Origin: Lishizhenia tianjinensis
GTDB lineage: Bacteria > Bacteroidota > Bacteroidia > Flavobacteriales_D > Crocinitomicaceae
Reading direction: 5' to 3'
Assembly (NCBI RefSeq): GCF_900116425.1
Contig: NZ_FPAS01000001.1
Coordinates: 914,767 to 978,766 of the forward strand
DNA: 64,000 nt
Shown here: in pieces, positions 62,015 through 64,000 of the stretch
How positions within the stretch are numbered: the first letter of the stretch is position 1
Layout: every line of letters begins with the position of its first letter
Translations under genes and position numbers: made by a program
The notes under the pieces: generated by a model
Told to the model about the DNA's origin: nothing
The model's database searches: none
Seen by the model: the letters and a program-made list of their open reading frames with translations, nothing else

Positions 62015-63478
62015 ATGAAAAGAATTTTAACAACATCACTTTTAGGTATGGCAACACTTTTTGCCAATGCCCAAGAAAAAAAGATTGATTTTGTGGAGTA
62101 TGATTTGGCAAATGGTATGCACGTTATATTACACGAAGACAATACCACGCCTATCGTAGCTGTTTCAGTTATGTACCACGTTGGATCTAAAAATGAAAAC
62201 CCAGACAGAACAGGATTTGCTCACTTCTTTGAGCACTTATTGTTTGAAGGAACTCAAAATATTGGAAGAGGAGAATATTCAGAAATCGTTGAGAAAAACG
62301 GTGGAACTTTGAATGCTAACACTTCTCAAGACAGAACTTATTACTACGAAATCTTACCTTCTAACCAATTGGAGTTAGGATTGTGGTTAGAGTCTGAAAG
62401 ATTATTGCACGCGAAAGTTGAAAACACAGGAATTGAAACACAACGTGAAGTAGTTAAGGAAGAGAAAAGACAAAGAGTGGACAACCAGCCTTACGCTTCT
62501 TTCATTCCAGAATCTTTCAAAAGATTGTTCAAAGAACACCCTTACAACTGGGTTCCTATCGGAAGCATGGAGCACTTAGATGCAGCACAAGAAGAAGATT
62601 ACGTGAATTTCTATAGAACTTTCTACGTACCTTCTAACGCAGTATTATCTATTGCTGGAGACATAGACATCAAAGAAACTAAAGCTTTGATTGAAAAGTA
62701 CTTTGCTACAATTCCTGCTGGAGAAGCGATTAACTTGTACAGAGACGTTGAGAACTTGTCTGACTCTACTTTCCAAGCGAAATATGGAGTTTCAAGAGCA
62801 GATTTCAACACGCAAAACTTCGCTAAACCATCTTCTAAAGAAGCGAAGAAAGTATACAAAACATCTAAGAAAACAGACGTTGTTATTCCTAGACCATCAG
62901 CTACAGAAGCGCCATTAACAGCGAACATAGTGGATACGGTTTACGACAACATTACTTTACCAGGTGTATTCTTCTCTTACCACGCACCAGCGCAAAACAC
63001 AGAAGATTCGTACACCTTGCAAATGGCAATGGACATCCTTTCTTCTGGAGCTAGTTCTCGTTTGAACAAAGAGATCGTTGAGAAAAAAGAATTGGCTGTA
63101 CAGTCTTTCTCTTTCATCTACCCCTTAGAAGATCCAGGGATGGCTGTAGTAGCAAGTATTGCTTCTAAAGATGCTTCTATCGATTCTTTAAAAGCAGCAA
63201 TGGATGCTGAAATCACAAGAATTTGTACGGAGTTAGTTTCTGAGGAAGAATTCCAAAAAATTAAAAACCAGTACGAAAACAGCTTCTACTCTTCTAACGG
63301 AAGAATAGCTGGTATTGCTGAAAACTTGGCAAACAACTACATGTACTTCAACAACACCAACTTAATCAACAGCGAATTAGAAGCTTACGAGAAAATTACA
63401 CGTGAAGACATCATGCGCGTAGCGAAGAAATACTTGGCAACGAACGCTAGAGTTGAATTATATTACTTACCGAAATAA
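62015..63478 (+). CDS. M16 family zinc metallopeptidase (insulinase type), catalytic
   Basis: About 487 residues from ATG 62015, which gives a clean signal peptide (MATLFANAQ); upstream in-frame ATG 61967 adds 16. HxxEH is HFFEH (His70, Glu73, His74) in GFAHFFEHLLFEGT. Downstream GIETQREVVKEEKR supplies the third zinc ligand. C-terminal M16_C region with YAAPAQN-like FFSYHAPAQNTEDSYTLQMA. Exported to the periplasm or outer membrane. The second M16 gene, without this motif, follows 22 bases later. Confidence 0.95.
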   Translation: MKRILTTSLLGMATLFANAQEKKIDFVEYDLANGMHVILHEDNTTPIVAVSVMYHVGSKNENPDRTGFAHFFEHLLFEGTQNIGRGEYSEIVEKNGGTLNANTSQDRTYYYEILPSNQLELGLWLESERLLHAKVENTGIETQREVVKEEKRQRVDNQPYASFIPESFKRLFKEHPYNWVPIGSMEHLDAAQEEDYVNFYRTFYVPSNAVLSIAGDIDIKETKALIEKYFATIPAGEAINLYRDVENLSDSTFQAKYGVSRADFNTQNFAKPSSKEAKKVYKTSKKTDVVIPRPSATEAPLTANIVDTVYDNITLPGVFFSYHAPAQNTEDSYTLQMAMDILSSGASSRLNKEIVEKKELAVQSFSFIYPLEDPGMAVVASIASKDASIDSLKAAMDAEITRICTELVSEEEFQKIKNQYENSFYSSNGRIAGIAENLANNYMYFNNTNLINSELEAYEKITREDIMRVAKKYLATNARVELYYLPK

Positions 63479-63500
63479 GAGAGGTTAAAAAAGAGATCAA

Positions 63501-64000
63501 ATGAAAAAAATAATATTAAGCTTAGCTGTATTAGGTAGTATGTACTCTTTCGGTCAGTTAGACAGATCAGTACAACCTAAAGCCGGTGAAGCGCCACAAA
63601 TCAATATTGCTGAACCAGCAACTTTTGAATTAAGCAACGGAATTAAGGTTATCGTTTCTGAAAATCACAGACAACCCAAAGTAGCGTTTAACTTGGTAAT
63701 GGGAGGTGATCCTATTTTAGAAGGACCAAAAGCTGGAGTTTCTGATTTTGTTTCTGAAATGATTATGTCGGGTACTTCTAACCGTACCAAAGACCAAATT
63801 GACGCAGAAAAAGACTTTATTGGTGCTTACTTAAGCGCTTCTAGTTCTAGTGTTTACCTTTCTTGTTTAACAAAACACATGGACAAAGGTTTGGAGTTGA
63901 TGTTAGACATCACTATGAACGCAAACTTCCCAGAGAGTGAATTTGAAAGAAACAAGAAATTGTTTGAATCAGGATTATTGTCTGCTAAATCTTCACCAGG
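63501..64000 (+). CDS. M16 family protein, non-catalytic partner (5' part)
   Basis: About 166 complete codons from ATG 63501; the gene runs past the window end. Signal peptide (ILSLAVLGSMYSFGQ), then FELSNGIKVIVSENHRQP, GVSDFVSEMIMSGTSN where the HxxEH of catalytic M16 reads DFVSE, and DIGAYLSASSSS-like residues. M16 proteins commonly work as a catalytic plus non-catalytic pair, and this fits the second member. It is 22 bases after the first gene. Confidence 0.9.
   Translation, partial: MKKIILSLAVLGSMYSFGQLDRSVQPKAGEAPQINIAEPATFELSNGIKVIVSENHRQPKVAFNLVMGGDPILEGPKAGVSDFVSEMIMSGTSNRTKDQIDAEKDFIGAYLSASSSSVYLSCLTKHMDKGLELMLDITMNANFPESEFERNKKLFESGLLSAKSSP

Noticed and set aside
1..64000. Insertion sequences, integrases, prophage genes and CRISPR arrays
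   Set aside because: No transposase or integrase motifs, no regularly spaced repeats with unique spacers and no phage structural genes were seen on either strand.

Overview
The window is chromosomal DNA from a member of the Bacteroidota, most likely the order Flavobacteriales and possibly near Crocinitomicaceae or Schleiferiaceae (placement inferred from gene content only). Supporting signs are: SusC/OMP-type TonB receptors with carboxypeptidase-like domains, a GWxTD protein, a long NusB, DUF4294, TIGR02757, BatA-type proteins, a PorE-like OmpA protein, lipoproteins with short signal peptides, sparse Shine-Dalgarno sequences and promoter boxes of the Bacteroidetes type TAnnTTTG. Coding density is high. 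I see no transposase, integrase, CRISPR array or rRNA. There is one tRNA (Ser-UGA).

Layout. 0-6.4 kb: 3' part of mutL, two tandem rhomboid proteases and a membrane-anchored phosphodiesterase on +; a Rof-like small gene on -; then coaD and a cysteine-less thioredoxin-fold exported protein. 6.4-12 kb (-): an exported protein, and an ABC exporter followed by uvrA. 12-15 kb (+): Leu/Glu-type dehydrogenase, nusB, a DUF1573 lipoprotein and yajC. 15-18 kb: DUF4294 protein, a lipoprotein, and an ECF sigma factor overlapping a gene for an inner-membrane plus beta-barrel protein. 18-21 kb (-): glycosyltransferase and GWxTD protein, then tRNA-Ser. 21-26 kb: small exported proteins, a heme-type TonB receptor behind a perfect palindrome, and a pair of paralogous membrane proteins. 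26-31 kb: small conserved protein, third rhomboid, thiolase, TPR protein and PorE-like OmpA protein. 31-37 kb: a cassette of four lipoproteins on -, divergent from a TPR/SpoIIE phosphatase on +, with three 21-bp phased repeats between them. 37-41.5 kb: Y-family polymerase plus short DnaE, an error-prone polymerase cassette. 42-45 kb: DUF547, ArsS-type radical SAM, rhodanese and an rSAM-associated transferase, an arsenosugar or selenosugar-like cluster. 45-52.6 kb: YciO/Sua5, LolD, TIGR02757, BatA, dihydroorotase-like, methyltransferase and DEAD-box helicase. 52.7-59.5 kb (-): VWA-like protein, saccharopine/alanine dehydrogenase-like enzyme, and a MarR-OsmC-outer membrane barrel operon with a palindromic operator. 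59.6-64 kb: LytS/LytTR two-component system, SnoaL-like protein, and an M16 peptidase pair (the second cut by the window end).

Most genes are housekeeping or envelope functions. The best candidates for undescribed biology are the four-lipoprotein cassette with its phased repeats, the split duplicated membrane protein pair, the sigma factor linked to a predicted two-membrane-spanning partner, the rSAM sugar cluster and the MarR-OsmC-barrel operon. All functional statements come from reading motifs by eye; no database search was run.
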